64,000 bases of DNA from positions 124,001-188,000 of the forward strand of contig JBEAVE010000010.1 in the NCBI GenBank assembly GCA_041161065.1. The letters run 5' to 3'. Shown piece by piece: positions 25,369 through 34,137 of the stretch; the stretch's first letter is position 1; every line of letters begins with the position of its first letter. Source of the stretch: DYRG01 sp041161065 (GTDB lineage: Bacteria; Pseudomonadota; Gammaproteobacteria; Beggiatoales; Beggiatoaceae). A program made the translations under genes and the position numbers. The notes below the pieces were generated by a model. The model did not search any database and was not told the origin of the DNA. It saw only the letters and a program-made list of their open reading frames with translations.

Positions 25369-25785
25369 ATGAAAACCTGTGAGAAAATTAAATTTATGCG
25401 ACAATCAAAACATTTAACTCAAGCACAAGTAGCAGAGAAACTCGATATGTCACTTAAAGGTTATTCTAATATTGAATGTGGTAAAACTGATTTGAAAGAA
25501 TCTCGCATTGAACAAATTGCTCAAGCATTAAATGTAAGTAAAGATGAGTTGGAACATTTTGGTGAGAAAAATACTTATCATCAAACAGTAAAAATGATAA
25601 AAAGTGATTACAACCAAACTTGTTTTATAAATGATGTAGAATGTAGGACTCAAATAAATAACTCAGATTGTCAAAATAAGATAGAAAAACTTGAATTAAT
25701 TATTGAGCAAAAAGACAAAGAAATCACTTTAATGAAGCAACAAAACGAAGATTTAAGAGCGATGTTAGATTTTTTGAAGAAATGA
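25369..25785 (+). CDS. XRE-family transcriptional regulator with C-terminal coiled coil
   Basis: A 138-residue protein. Residues 1-62 form a Cro/CI-type helix-turn-helix: LTQAQVAEKLDMSLKGYSNIE and GKTDLKESRIEQIAQALNV. A polar linker contains three Cys. Residues 100-138 are a heptad-like coiled coil (KIEKLELIIEQKDKEITLMK) that probably mediates dimerisation. This layout is common among small XRE regulators in Bacteroidetes and Thiotrichales. The gene is very AT-rich, richer in A+T than the flanking housekeeping genes, hinting at acquisition. It stands alone with its own terminator and no phage or toxin gene next to it. Its target is unknown; the inverted repeats upstream are candidates. Confidence 0.82.
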   Translation: MKTCEKIKFMRQSKHLTQAQVAEKLDMSLKGYSNIECGKTDLKESRIEQIAQALNVSKDELEHFGEKNTYHQTVKMIKSDYNQTCFINDVECRTQINNSDCQNKIEKLELIIEQKDKEITLMKQQNEDLRAMLDFLKK

Positions 25786-25792
25786 AATGAGA

Positions 25793-25831
25793 AAAGACCT
25801 GCCGATTTTTAGAATCTTTCAGGTCTTTTTT
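25793..25831. terminator. bidirectional rho-independent terminator
   Basis: AAAGACCTG (25793-25801) and CAGGTCTTT (25820-25828) form a 9 bp stem with T runs on both sides. It lies between the XRE gene and the convergent ypjD. Confidence 0.8.
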
Positions 25832-26630
25832 ATTGGCGTTTTAACAGTAACTCTAAAACTAATTTGCTCCCAAAATACGCGAACATTAAAATGAGGAAAC
25901 CCATTAAAATCCATCGAATAACTTTGCGTCCACGCCAACCATAACGCCAACGTCCAAACAACAAAACACCAAAGACCAACCACGCTAAGAGAGAAAGTAC
26001 CGTTTTATGCACTAAATGTTGTGCAAAAATATTCTCTAAAAACAATGCGCCACTGCTTAAACTAATCGTAAGCAAAACAAACCCTACCCCCATGATTTGA
26101 AAGAGTAAAACTTCCATTGTTTGTAATGGCGGCAGCCAGCACATAATTTTGAGAGGACGATGTTGGTGCAAATAGTAGTCTTGCATTGCAACGAACAGAG
26201 CCTGTAATGCGCTTAAACTCAATAAACTATACGCCAAAATAGAGGTTACAATATGGAAACTTACGCCGATTGGAAGGGTATTTAAAGTTAAAACACGGGT
26301 GTTTGGAAAATAGGCAGCCGCAGAAACCGCGATCGCCGCCATTGGAAAGAGTGCAACAGCTAAATTATCAACCGGTTTGAACAACATTGCACCTAATAAT
26401 AACAAAGCAATTACCCAAGTGATTAAAGACGCCGCATTGAAAAAACCTAATTGAATGCCATTTGTACTGTTCCACATTCCACTGTATAACATGAGAGCAT
26501 GAAGAACCACCGCCAAACCCGCTAACAGTAAGAACTGCGAACGTAATGGCGGTGAGCAATTCCACGAAATACGGGTTAGTGCAAATAGATAACAAAGGGC
26601 GGTTATCCAGCCTAAAGCAGCGGTGTTCAT
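25830..26630 (-). CDS. ypjD: cytochrome c assembly-type inner membrane protein YpjD
   Basis: A 266-residue CcsA/ResC-like protein with eight hydrophobic segments. It carries FHIVTSILAYSLLSLSALQAL in the middle and HLVHKTVLSLLAWLVFG near the C-terminus, with the conserved His residues of the family, and the RWRYGWRGRKVIRW loop. YpjD is usually found next to ffh, but here it overlaps purC by the ATGA of stop and start. Its role is not settled; involvement in haem or membrane-protein handling is proposed from homology. Confidence 0.88.
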   Translation of the reverse strand: MNTAALGWITALCYLFALTRISWNCSPPLRSQFLLLAGLAVVLHALMLYSGMWNSTNGIQLGFFNAASLITWVIALLLLGAMLFKPVDNLAVALFPMAAIAVSAAAYFPNTRVLTLNTLPIGVSFHIVTSILAYSLLSLSALQALFVAMQDYYLHQHRPLKIMCWLPPLQTMEVLLFQIMGVGFVLLTISLSSGALFLENIFAQHLVHKTVLSLLAWLVFGVLLFGRWRYGWRGRKVIRWILMGFLILMFAYFGSKLVLELLLKRQ

Positions 26631-27508
26631 AACATTAAACGTGTTTGCGCTTCGCGGTATTTGTCAGCGGTTTTATTGATGATTTCAACAGGCAATGCTG
26701 GCGCGGGAGCTTTTTTGTTCCAATCTAAGGTTTCTAAATAGTCACGAACAAATTGTTTGTCGAAGCTCGGCGGAGAAATCCCTAATTGATATTGATCGGC
26801 GGGCCAAAAACGAGAGGAATCTGGGGTTAGTACTTCATCAATTAACACTAATTCACCGTTTTCATCGACCCCGAATTCAAATTTGGTGTCGGCAATAATA
26901 ATGCCTCGTTTGGCGGCATATTCTCGCGCGCGCAAATATAATTGCAATGCGGCATTTCTGACTTTATTTGCCATTTCTTCGCCGATTAAGTTGGCAATGT
27001 GCGCGAAATCGACATTTTCGTCGTGTTCGCCGACGGCGGCTTTTGTCGAGGGAGTAAAAATCGGTTCGGGCAATTGAGAGGCTTGCTGCAAGCCCGCTGG
27101 CAAGGCAATCCCACACACTGCTTGGGTTTGTTGATAATCTTTCCAACCCGATCCGACCAAATATCCCCGCACAATCGCTTCAACGGGTAACGCTTTGAGT
27201 TTGCGAACAATTAATGCCTGACCGTCGATCGGCGCGCGTTCGGCGGGATCGGTTAAAACATCGGCAAGTGGCTGATTTGTAAAGTGATTGGGCAAAATAT
27301 CGCGGGTAAAATCGCCCCAAAATAACGATAATGCCGTTAAAACCTTCCCTTTGTTAGGAATAGGATCGGGCAACACGACATCGAATGCCGACAATCGATC
27401 GGTGGTGACGATTAACATATATTGTTGATCTATTTGATAAATATCGCGGACTTTGCCTTTATGCAGCAATGGCAAACTGCGCACCGCAGAATCATACACT
27501 GTGGACAT
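26627..27508 (-). CDS. purC: phosphoribosylaminoimidazole-succinocarboxamide synthase
   Basis: A 293-residue SAICAR synthetase. It begins MSTVYDSAVRSLPLLHKGKVRDIY, with the glycine-rich GKVRDIY ATP loop, then TDRLSAFDVVLPDPIPNKGKVL and VRGYLVGSGWKDY, and the signature LIDEVLTPDSSRFWP. The length is that of the long proteobacterial/eukaryotic-type enzyme rather than the short E. coli form. The ATG at 27508 has GGAG upstream and is preferred over an upstream in-frame start. It catalyses the aspartate addition step of purine synthesis. Confidence 0.95.
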   Translation of the reverse strand: MSTVYDSAVRSLPLLHKGKVRDIYQIDQQYMLIVTTDRLSAFDVVLPDPIPNKGKVLTALSLFWGDFTRDILPNHFTNQPLADVLTDPAERAPIDGQALIVRKLKALPVEAIVRGYLVGSGWKDYQQTQAVCGIALPAGLQQASQLPEPIFTPSTKAAVGEHDENVDFAHIANLIGEEMANKVRNAALQLYLRAREYAAKRGIIIADTKFEFGVDENGELVLIDEVLTPDSSRFWPADQYQLGISPPSFDKQFVRDYLETLDWNKKAPAPALPVEIINKTADKYREAQTRLML

Positions 27509-27603
27509 GGTTTTCTCCAAAATTAGCTTTTTACGCCCCATTTTACCCAAAAAACGCGCAACCGTTTCATTTTTTGCGCAAACACAGAAAAAGGCGAAAC
27601 GGG

Positions 27604-27609
27604 TATAAT
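27604..27609 (+). promoter_or_regulatory. candidate -10 element for hemC
   Basis: A perfect TATAAT lies 28 bp before the hemC ATG. No good -35 is seen at 17 bp; TTGCGC is too far upstream. An activator may be needed. Confidence 0.4.
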
Positions 27610-27637
27610 GCGTTTATTTAGAATTTAGTGAATCATT

Positions 27638-28561
27638 ATGAAATTACGCATTGCAACTCGAAAAAGTCCGCTCGCTTTGTGGCAAGCCAATCACGTTAAA
27701 AATCAACTACTTATTTCATATCCACACCTCGATATTGAATTACTGGAAATGTCCACGCAAGGCGATAAAATTTTGGACACCCCGCTCGCCAAAATTGGTG
27801 GAAAAGGCTTGTTTGTCAAAGAATTAGAGCAAGGTTTATTGGACGGATCGGCAGATTTGGCAGTGCATTCGATGAAAGATGTGCCGGTGGAATTGCCCGA
27901 TGGGTTGCATTTGCCCGTTATTTTAGAACGCGAAGAACCGTTTGATGCGTTTGTTTCAAATAAATTCAATAATTTAGATGATTTACCGCCAACCGCAAAA
28001 GTCGGCACAGCCAGTTTACGCAGACAATGTCAATTATTAGCTAACTATCCGAATTTTCAGATTTTTCCGTTGCGCGGTAATGTTGGCACACGCCTTCAAA
28101 AACTCGATGACGGTGAATTTGATGCGATTTTATTGGCGGCGGCGGGCTTAATTCGGCTCGGTTTGAAAGATCGAATTCGCCAGTTTTTATCGCCCGATCA
28201 AAGTTTGCCCGCAATCGGTCAAGGCGCGATTGGAATCGAATGTCGTCGCGATGATCCACAAGTCAATGAATTATTGAGTGTTTTAAACCATTCAGAAACG
28301 CATTGTCGCGTGAAAGCCGAACGAGCTTTTAATCAAAAATTACAAGGCGGCTGTCAAGTGCCGATTGCGGGATTTGCAGAACTTCAAGGAAATCAATTAC
28401 GTTTGCGCGGATTGGTCGGCAGCGAAGACGGCAAACAAATGATTTCTGGGGAAATGTCGGGCGATGCCAAATACGCTGAATCCATAGGGATTTCGCTTGC
28501 AGAACAATTACTTTCGAAAGGGGCGGGCGATTTATTAGAAGCATTATTCAAAAAAACTTGA
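27638..28561 (+). CDS. hemC: hydroxymethylbilane synthase (porphobilinogen deaminase)
   Basis: A 307-residue enzyme that joins four porphobilinogens into hydroxymethylbilane for haem and sirohaem. It shows RIATRKSPLALWQA, LAVHSMKDVPVELPDGL with the catalytic Asp, and the arginines of VGTASLRRQCQL. Cys239 in LQGGCQVPIAGFA anchors the dipyrromethane cofactor. hemD usually follows in gammaproteobacteria; here lon follows after 61 bp. It is divergent from purC. Confidence 0.96.
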   Translation: MKLRIATRKSPLALWQANHVKNQLLISYPHLDIELLEMSTQGDKILDTPLAKIGGKGLFVKELEQGLLDGSADLAVHSMKDVPVELPDGLHLPVILEREEPFDAFVSNKFNNLDDLPPTAKVGTASLRRQCQLLANYPNFQIFPLRGNVGTRLQKLDDGEFDAILLAAAGLIRLGLKDRIRQFLSPDQSLPAIGQGAIGIECRRDDPQVNELLSVLNHSETHCRVKAERAFNQKLQGGCQVPIAGFAELQGNQLRLRGLVGSEDGKQMISGEMSGDAKYAESIGISLAEQLLSKGAGDLLEALFKKT

Positions 28562-28622
28562 TTTTATTGTCAAAAAGCACAATCCTAAACTAGCAATTTC
28601 AAAAACTCAGAGGAAATAACCC

Positions 28623-31064
28623 GTGTCTCAGCTAGAAATCCAATCGCCGCGTGTGTTACCCATTTTACCTTTGCGAGATGTCGTGGTCTATCCGCACATG
28701 GTGATCCCGCTATTTGTCGGGCGTGAGAAATCTATTCGCGCATTAGAACACGCGATGGCAAATGATAAACAAATCCTATTAGTTTCTCAAAGAAGTGCTT
28801 CCGAAGATAACCCTTCTTTGGACGATATTTATCGGGTGGGCACTATTTCTAGCATCGTGCAATTAATGCGATTGCCCGACGGCACGATTAAAGTGTTGGT
28901 GGAAGGCGAAATTCGCGCAGAAGTGATTGAATTTATTGAAAATGAAGAGTTTCACAGTGCCGAAATCGATATCTTAATAACACCCAGCATCGACGACGAT
29001 CGTGAAATCGAAGTGCTCTCGCGTTCTATTATTTCGCAGTTTGATCAATATGTGAAATTAAACAAAAAAGTTCCTCCAGAGTTATTGAATTCCTTAGGAA
29101 ATATCGACGATCCAAGCCGTTTGGCAGACACCATCGCCGCCCATATGACCATCAAATTGGATCAAAAACAACAAGTCCTCGAAATCGTTGATATTCACGA
29201 CCGATTAGAACACTTGATCGCGTTGCTCGAAGCGGAAATTGATTTGTTACAGGTCGAGAAACGTATTCGCAAACGGGTGAAAGGTCAAATGGAAAAAACC
29301 CAACGCGAATATTATTTGAATGAGCAAATGAAGGCTATTCAAAAAGAACTCGGTGAAATGGAAGAAGCCCCTAGTGAAATCGAAGAACTTTCTCAACGCA
29401 TCGAAGAAGCAGGAATGTCGAAAGAAGCCAAAGAAAAAGCGATTTCTGAATTGAACAAACTCAAAATGATGTCGCCGATGTCTGCGGAAGCAACGGTGGT
29501 GAGAAACTACATCGAAGCCTTAACGGGTGTGCCTTGGAAAAAACGTTCAAAAGTAAGCCACGATGTGATTAAAGCCGAAGAAATCCTCGAAGCCGATCAT
29601 TATGGATTAGAAAAAGTGAAAGAACGGATTTTAGAATATCTTGCCGTTCAAAAGCGCGTGAAGAAATTAAAAGGTCCAATTTTATGTTTAGTAGGACCAC
29701 CCGGGGTGGGTAAAACTTCGTTAGGAAAATCGATTGCAAAAGCCACCAATCGTAATTTTATTCGAATGTCATTGGGCGGCGTGCGCGATGAAGCAGAAAT
29801 TCGTGGGCACAGAAGAACTTACATTGGTTCAATGCCGGGTAAAATTGTTCAAAACTTAACCAAAGCAGGGACAAGAAACCCCTTATTTTTATTAGATGAA
29901 GTCGACAAAATGTCGATGGATTTTCGGGGTGATCCGTCCTCTGCGTTATTAGAAGTGTTAGACCCCGAACAAAACAATACTTTTAATGATCATTATTTGG
30001 AAGTCGATTACGATTTGTCTGAAATCATGTTTATTGCAACGGCAAATACTTTGAATATTCCACCGCCGTTGTTAGATCGTATGGAAGTGATTAGAATTCC
30101 GGGTTACACCGAAGATGAGAAAGTCCACATTGCTATGAAATATTTGTCTTCTAAACAAATGGAGGCAAATGGTTTGAAAGCCAAAGAAATAGAAATTTCT
30201 GAGGAAGCCGTGCGCGATATGATTCGTTATTATACTCGAGAAGCCGGCGTGAGAAACTTAGAACGCGATATTGCCAAAGTGTGTCGTAAAGTTGTGAAAG
30301 AAATTGTCCATCAAGAAAGCGAAGATAAATCAAAGAAACACCCAAAAACCATCGTTTCTAAAGAGAACATTGAGAAATATTTGGGCGTGAAACGTTTTCG
30401 TTATGGGCTGGCGGAAGAACAGGATCGAACGGGACAGGTCACGGGGTTGGCGTGGACGGAAGTGGGGGGCGATTTATTGACCATCGAAGCCGCGCTGATG
30501 GCTGGAAAAGGCAAATTGACTTACACGGGGCAACTTGGCGACGTGATGCAAGAGTCGATTCAAGCCGCGATGACGGTTGTGCGGTCGCGCTCGGACAGTT
30601 TGGGCATCGATCCCGAGTTTTACCAAAACCGCGATATTCATATTCACGTTCCCGAAGGCGCGACCCCCAAAGACGGTCCGAGCGCGGGGATTAGTATGTG
30701 CACGGCGTTGGTGTCGATTTTGACCAATATTCCTGTGCGTTCAGATGTGGCGATGACGGGCGAAATTACGTTGCGCGGCGAAGTGTTGCCGATTGGCGGT
30801 TTGAAAGAGAAATTACTCGCGGCATTGCGCGGTGGGATCAAAACGGTGCTCATTCCGCACGAAAATCAACGCGATTTGACCGAAATTCCCGACAATATCA
30901 AAGCTGGTTTAGATATTAAACCCGTGAAATGGATTGAGGAAGTTTTGCAATATGCGTTGCAAAGAATGCCATTACCCCTCGCGACATTGGAAAATCCGCC
31001 GCTAGAAACCGAGAACGCGCCCAAAGATACGAAAAAATCCTCGACAACCGTGCAAACCCATTGA
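28623..31064 (+). CDS. lon: endopeptidase La (Lon protease)
   Basis: An 813-residue ATP-dependent protease. It has an N-terminal LON substrate domain (about 10-205), a coiled-coil helical region, an AAA+ module with Walker A GPPGVGKTS near residue 360 and Walker B LFLLDEVDKM, and a C-terminal protease domain with catalytic Ser in PKDGPSAG (about 687) and Lys in GGLKEKLLAA (about 729). The start is GTG with AGAGGA upstream. It degrades misfolded and regulatory proteins. hupB and ppiD follow, the usual arrangement. The stretch from about 30400 to the end is clearly richer in G+C than the middle of the gene. Confidence 0.98.
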   Translation: MSQLEIQSPRVLPILPLRDVVVYPHMVIPLFVGREKSIRALEHAMANDKQILLVSQRSASEDNPSLDDIYRVGTISSIVQLMRLPDGTIKVLVEGEIRAEVIEFIENEEFHSAEIDILITPSIDDDREIEVLSRSIISQFDQYVKLNKKVPPELLNSLGNIDDPSRLADTIAAHMTIKLDQKQQVLEIVDIHDRLEHLIALLEAEIDLLQVEKRIRKRVKGQMEKTQREYYLNEQMKAIQKELGEMEEAPSEIEELSQRIEEAGMSKEAKEKAISELNKLKMMSPMSAEATVVRNYIEALTGVPWKKRSKVSHDVIKAEEILEADHYGLEKVKERILEYLAVQKRVKKLKGPILCLVGPPGVGKTSLGKSIAKATNRNFIRMSLGGVRDEAEIRGHRRTYIGSMPGKIVQNLTKAGTRNPLFLLDEVDKMSMDFRGDPSSALLEVLDPEQNNTFNDHYLEVDYDLSEIMFIATANTLNIPPPLLDRMEVIRIPGYTEDEKVHIAMKYLSSKQMEANGLKAKEIEISEEAVRDMIRYYTREAGVRNLERDIAKVCRKVVKEIVHQESEDKSKKHPKTIVSKENIEKYLGVKRFRYGLAEEQDRTGQVTGLAWTEVGGDLLTIEAALMAGKGKLTYTGQLGDVMQESIQAAMTVVRSRSDSLGIDPEFYQNRDIHIHVPEGATPKDGPSAGISMCTALVSILTNIPVRSDVAMTGEITLRGEVLPIGGLKEKLLAALRGGIKTVLIPHENQRDLTEIPDNIKAGLDIKPVKWIEEVLQYALQRMPLPLATLENPPLETENAPKDTKKSSTTVQTH

Positions 31065-31098
31065 GGTATTGGTAAAAATCTGCAATGATTTAGACGGT

Positions 31099-31128
31099 GG
31101 TGCACAGAAAGTACCTTTTTTGTGCATC
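31099..31128. promoter_or_regulatory. hairpin in the lon-hupB intergenic leader
   Basis: GGTGCACA (31099-31106) pairs with TGTGCATC (31121-31128), with one G-T pair. It lies between the lon stop and the hupB start and could affect lon mRNA 3' processing or hupB leader structure. It is not followed by a T run, so it is not a typical terminator. Confidence 0.3.
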
Positions 31129-31159
31129 TAAAAATCAAAACTCACCATTTGGGGGTACT

Positions 31160-31435
31160 ATGAATAAAGCGGATTTAGTTCAGGCAGTTGCCACCGCCGC
31201 CGACATATCTAAAGCAGATGCCACGCGCGCGATTGATGCCGTTTTGGACAGCATCAGCGACGCACTTAAAAAAGAAGATCAAGTGACTTTGATTGGTTTT
31301 GGAACGTTTTCGGTGCGCGCCCGCGCCGCCCGCACAGGTCGTAATCCTCGAACCAAAGAAACTATCGAAATTAAAGCGGCAAAAGTGCCCAGCTTTAAAC
31401 CCGGTAAAGCCCTAAAAGATGCCGTCAATGAATAA
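31160..31435 (+). CDS. hupB: DNA-binding protein HU-beta
   Basis: A 91-residue histone-like protein starting MNKADLVQAVATAADIS, with TLIGFGTFSVRARAARTGRNP, the beta-arm that inserts its proline into the DNA minor groove, and KVPSFKPGKALKDAV at the end. The ATG at 31160 has GGGGG just upstream and gives the standard length, so a longer in-frame extension was rejected. It packages DNA and sits between lon and the tRNA-Val/Asp pair. Confidence 0.97.
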   Translation: MNKADLVQAVATAADISKADATRAIDAVLDSISDALKKEDQVTLIGFGTFSVRARAARTGRNPRTKETIEIKAAKVPSFKPGKALKDAVNE

Positions 31436-31481
31436 GTTAAGAACCTTTCGTTAAAAATGTCCCCGCGCAAGCAAAAAAAAG

Positions 31482-31510
31482 TTGCAAAGATATTTTTGGT
31501 ATTGTAGAAT
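31482..31510 (+). promoter_or_regulatory. probable sigma-70 promoter of tRNA-Val/tRNA-Asp
   Basis: TTGCAA, a 17 bp spacer and TAGAAT end 18 bp before the tRNA-Val gene, followed by a short leader typical of stable RNA operons. Confidence 0.65.
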
Positions 31511-31528
31511 GGCATCTTTATTCGGTTG

Positions 31529-31604
31529 GGGTGTTTAGCTCAGTTGGTAGAGCGTCGCCCTTACAAGGCGAATGTCGGGGGTTCAAGCCCCTCAACACCC
31601 ACCA
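31529..31604 (+). tRNA. tRNA-Val (anticodon TAC)
   Basis: Acceptor stem GGGTGTT/AACACCC, anticodon stem TCGCC/GGCGA with loop CTTACAA, T arm with GGTTCAAGCC, encoded CCA. Confidence 0.97.
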
Positions 31605-31615
31605 AAATGTTTTCA

Positions 31616-31692
31616 GGAGCGGTAGTTCAGTCGGTTAGAATATCGGCCTGTCACGCCGAGGGTCGCGGGTTCGAGTCCCGTCCGCTCCGCCA
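31616..31692 (+). tRNA. tRNA-Asp (anticodon GTC)
   Basis: Acceptor stem GGAGCGG/CCGCTCC, loop CTGTCAC with anticodon GTC, discriminator G (an AspRS identity base) and encoded CCA. It lies 11 bp after tRNA-Val in the same transcript. Confidence 0.97.
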
Positions 31693-31700
31693 TCTTCTCT

Positions 31701-31737
31701 AGGGGATTGCACCAACTGGCGCATTCCCCTTTATTTT
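31701..31737 (+). terminator. terminator after the tRNA-Val/Asp operon
   Basis: AGGGGA (31701-31706) pairs with TCCCCT (31725-31730); a T-rich tail (TTATTTTT) follows. ppiD begins 34 bp further on. Confidence 0.65.
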
Positions 31738-31770
31738 TCTGAATTCAAAGATTTAACCAAAGGACATCCT

Positions 31771-33663
31771 ATGCTGCAAGGCATTCGTGATCGCACCCAA
31801 AGTTGGATAGCTTGGCTCGTCGTCGGCATGATCATCGTCCCCTTCGCTTTGTGGGGAATCCACGAGTACGCAGGCGATACCGACAAAAACACCGTCGCCG
31901 TCGTCAATGGTGCTGACATTCCCCTCATGGAATACGACCGCTCCACTCGTGAGCAATTACAACAATTTCGCGCGAGCATGGCGGGCAAAAACACCGATTT
32001 ATCCTCCTTCGAAGCCAAAATCAAAGAAAACGTCTTAAACCAACTCATTCAATATGAACTGCTTTTTCAAACCGCCGCCCATTTACATATGTCCATCGGC
32101 AACGATTTGTTAAGCAAATACATTCAAAGCATTCCATCATTTCAAGATCAAGGCAAATTCTCCGCTGCTCGTTATGAACAACTCCTCAAAGCACAGGGAT
32201 TAGAACCAACCCGTTTTGAAAACGAATTACGCCGCGATTTGCTATTAACACAATTGGAAACAGGCATAACCGAATCCGCATTGGTAACTCCTCAAGAAAA
32301 ACAACGTTTCATGCAATGGGAAAAACAACAACGTTTAGTTAGTTATATTCCTATTTCTACGCAAGCATTAATGGATAAATTTACCATTTCTGAAGAGGAA
32401 ATCCAAACGCATTACCAAAATAATCAAAAAGACTATTTCTCCCCTGAAAAAGTCAGCTTAGATTATGTCATGCTAACCCCTGAAAATATTGTAAAAACGG
32501 TCAATGAACCTATCGAAGAAACCGTTTTACAACAGTATTATCAAGAACATTTGAAAAATTTTGTTGTTCCCCAAGAATGGCACGCCGCACATATTTTAAT
32601 TCCTGCCGATGAAAATGGTGCTGAAACTAAAGCTCAAGAGATTGCAAAACGCGCAAAAGCAGGTGAAGATTTTGCAGGATTGGCTAAAGAGTTTTCCTCT
32701 GATAAAGGCTCGGCTTCTAAAGGTGGAGATTTAGGCTTTTTCAAATCAGGCATCATGGTTCAACCTTTTGAAGAAGCGGTTAAGAAACTTCAACCCAATG
32801 AGATTTCTGAACCTGTCAAAAGTCAGTTTGGTTATCATATTATTAAACTCTTAGAAAATAAGCCCGAACAAACCAAAACATTTGAAATGGTTCGTGAACA
32901 ACTTATTGAGAGCATTCGTAAGGAACAAGCCGAAACAAAGTTTTATGCGCAAGCCGAGCAATTGGCGAACTTAGCGTATGAAAAACCTGATTCATTAGAA
33001 CCTATTGTTCAAGCATTAGGTTTGCCATTACAAAATACGGATTTGTTTAGTCGTGATACGAAACTTGTTGCACCATTAAATCACCCTAAAGTTATGCAAG
33101 CAGCATTTAGTGATTTGGTTGTTAAAGATAATCAAAACAGCGAAGTGATTGATGTGGGCAAACAAAAAGCGGTGGTTTTACATTTGAAAGCACACGAAGT
33201 TCCACAATTACAACCGTTAGAAACGGTCAAAGAAAAAATTGTGGCGCGTTTGAAAAAAGAGAAAGCGCAAAAAGCGGCTGAAGCGTTGAGTAGACAAATC
33301 ATTGATGCGTTGAAAAATCCTGAAGAACTGCAAAAACTATTAGCGCAAGAAAACTTACAATGGTCGCCCAAAACATGGATTGAGCGTCATGACACCACAT
33401 TAAAACAACCTGCTTTAGTTGCAGCGGCGTTTAAAATGGGTTCGCCGACGGCTGGACAGGCTTTGTATCAGCAGTTAGCTCTCAATGACAGTGATTTTGG
33501 TGTGGTTGCATTGTTGGAAGTCAAAGAGGGTGCAACGGAAGAAAATAAAACGCCCCCTAAAATAGGTAATAGTGAGTTTAAGTGGTTGGCGAAAAGTTTG
33601 AGAGAACGGGCTGAAGTTAAAATCAATTCAACTCTCACCAAAACCAATAATTCAAACCTTTGA
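31771..33663 (+). CDS. ppiD: periplasmic folding chaperone/peptidyl-prolyl isomerase PpiD
   Basis: A 630-residue protein anchored by one N-terminal membrane helix (SWIAWLVVGMIIVPFALWGI, about 11-30). A SurA-N-like chaperone region follows, then a parvulin domain near 265-365 with HAAHILIPAD, GEDFAGLAKEFSSDKGS and GGDLGFFKSG, and a helical C-terminus. Length and order match PpiD, a SecYEG-associated chaperone for exported proteins. The position after hupB is the same as in E. coli. AAGGA precedes the ATG. ybaB follows after 10 bp. Confidence 0.95.
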   Translation: MLQGIRDRTQSWIAWLVVGMIIVPFALWGIHEYAGDTDKNTVAVVNGADIPLMEYDRSTREQLQQFRASMAGKNTDLSSFEAKIKENVLNQLIQYELLFQTAAHLHMSIGNDLLSKYIQSIPSFQDQGKFSAARYEQLLKAQGLEPTRFENELRRDLLLTQLETGITESALVTPQEKQRFMQWEKQQRLVSYIPISTQALMDKFTISEEEIQTHYQNNQKDYFSPEKVSLDYVMLTPENIVKTVNEPIEETVLQQYYQEHLKNFVVPQEWHAAHILIPADENGAETKAQEIAKRAKAGEDFAGLAKEFSSDKGSASKGGDLGFFKSGIMVQPFEEAVKKLQPNEISEPVKSQFGYHIIKLLENKPEQTKTFEMVREQLIESIRKEQAETKFYAQAEQLANLAYEKPDSLEPIVQALGLPLQNTDLFSRDTKLVAPLNHPKVMQAAFSDLVVKDNQNSEVIDVGKQKAVVLHLKAHEVPQLQPLETVKEKIVARLKKEKAQKAAEALSRQIIDALKNPEELQKLLAQENLQWSPKTWIERHDTTLKQPALVAAAFKMGSPTAGQALYQQLALNDSDFGVVALLEVKEGATEENKTPPKIGNSEFKWLAKSLRERAEVKINSTLTKTNNSNL

Positions 33664-33673
33664 GGAATTCGTA

Positions 33674-33997
33674 ATGAAAGGTGGATTAGCTGATTTAATG
33701 AAGAAGGCGCAGGAATTACAGAGCAACCTGCAAAAAACTCAGCAAGAATTAGAAGCATTAGAAGTGATTGGAGAATCGGGCGGCGGCATGGTAAAAATTA
33801 CGATGAATGGTCGCCACGATGTTCGACGAGTGGAAATAGATACCACGTTGTTAGGAAATGATAAAGAAATGTTGGAAGATTTAGTCGCTGCTGCAATTAA
33901 CGATTCGATTAGAAAAGTTGAGAAACTATCTAAAGAAAAGATGTCAGACGTTGCGGGCGGCATGGGTTTGCCAGCAGGATTTAAGTTACCGTTTTAA
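33674..33997 (+). CDS. ybaB: YbaB/EbfC family nucleoid-associated protein
   Basis: A 107-residue dimeric DNA-binding protein with LADLMKKAQELQSNLQ, ESGGGMVKITMNGRHDVRRVEI and a C-terminal VAGGMGLPAGFKLPF, all conserved in the YbaB family. It usually stands between dnaX and recR; here it follows ppiD with its own GAGGA site. It binds DNA as tweezers and may influence gene expression. Confidence 0.94.
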   Translation: MKGGLADLMKKAQELQSNLQKTQQELEALEVIGESGGGMVKITMNGRHDVRRVEIDTTLLGNDKEMLEDLVAAAINDSIRKVEKLSKEKMSDVAGGMGLPAGFKLPF

Positions 33998-34013
33998 TTG
34001 AATTTTTGTTTTG

Positions 34014-34097
34014 TGCCGAGAAGAGGACTTGAACCTCCACTGAGTTTCCTCAACTAGTACCTGAAACTAGCGCGTCTACCAATTTCGCCATCTCGGC
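34014..34097 (-). tRNA. tRNA-Leu (anticodon CAG)
   Basis: Minus-strand cloverleaf with a long variable arm. Acceptor GCCGAGA/TCTCGGC, anticodon stem CTAGT/ACTAG with loop TTCAGGT, T arm with GGTTCAAGTCC, discriminator A. The following bases are CAA, so CCA is not encoded, unlike the other four tRNAs here. Confidence 0.95.
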
Positions 34098-34108
34098 ATA
34101 AGTGAAAT

Positions 34109-34137
34109 AATTTATAAGGAATTCACCGTCTTGTCAA
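34109..34137 (-). promoter_or_regulatory. probable promoter of tRNA-Leu overlapping the rnr start
   Basis: On the minus strand TTGACA, a 17 bp spacer and TAAATT (or an overlapping TATAAA) precede the tRNA by 11 bp. The -35 hexamer lies on top of the rnr TTG start codon at 34131, so the two genes share this sequence. Confidence 0.55.

Noticed and set aside
30452..30919. Overlapping ORFs inside lon
   Set aside because: They are frame shadows in a G+C-rich coding stretch, with Arg-rich non-family sequence.
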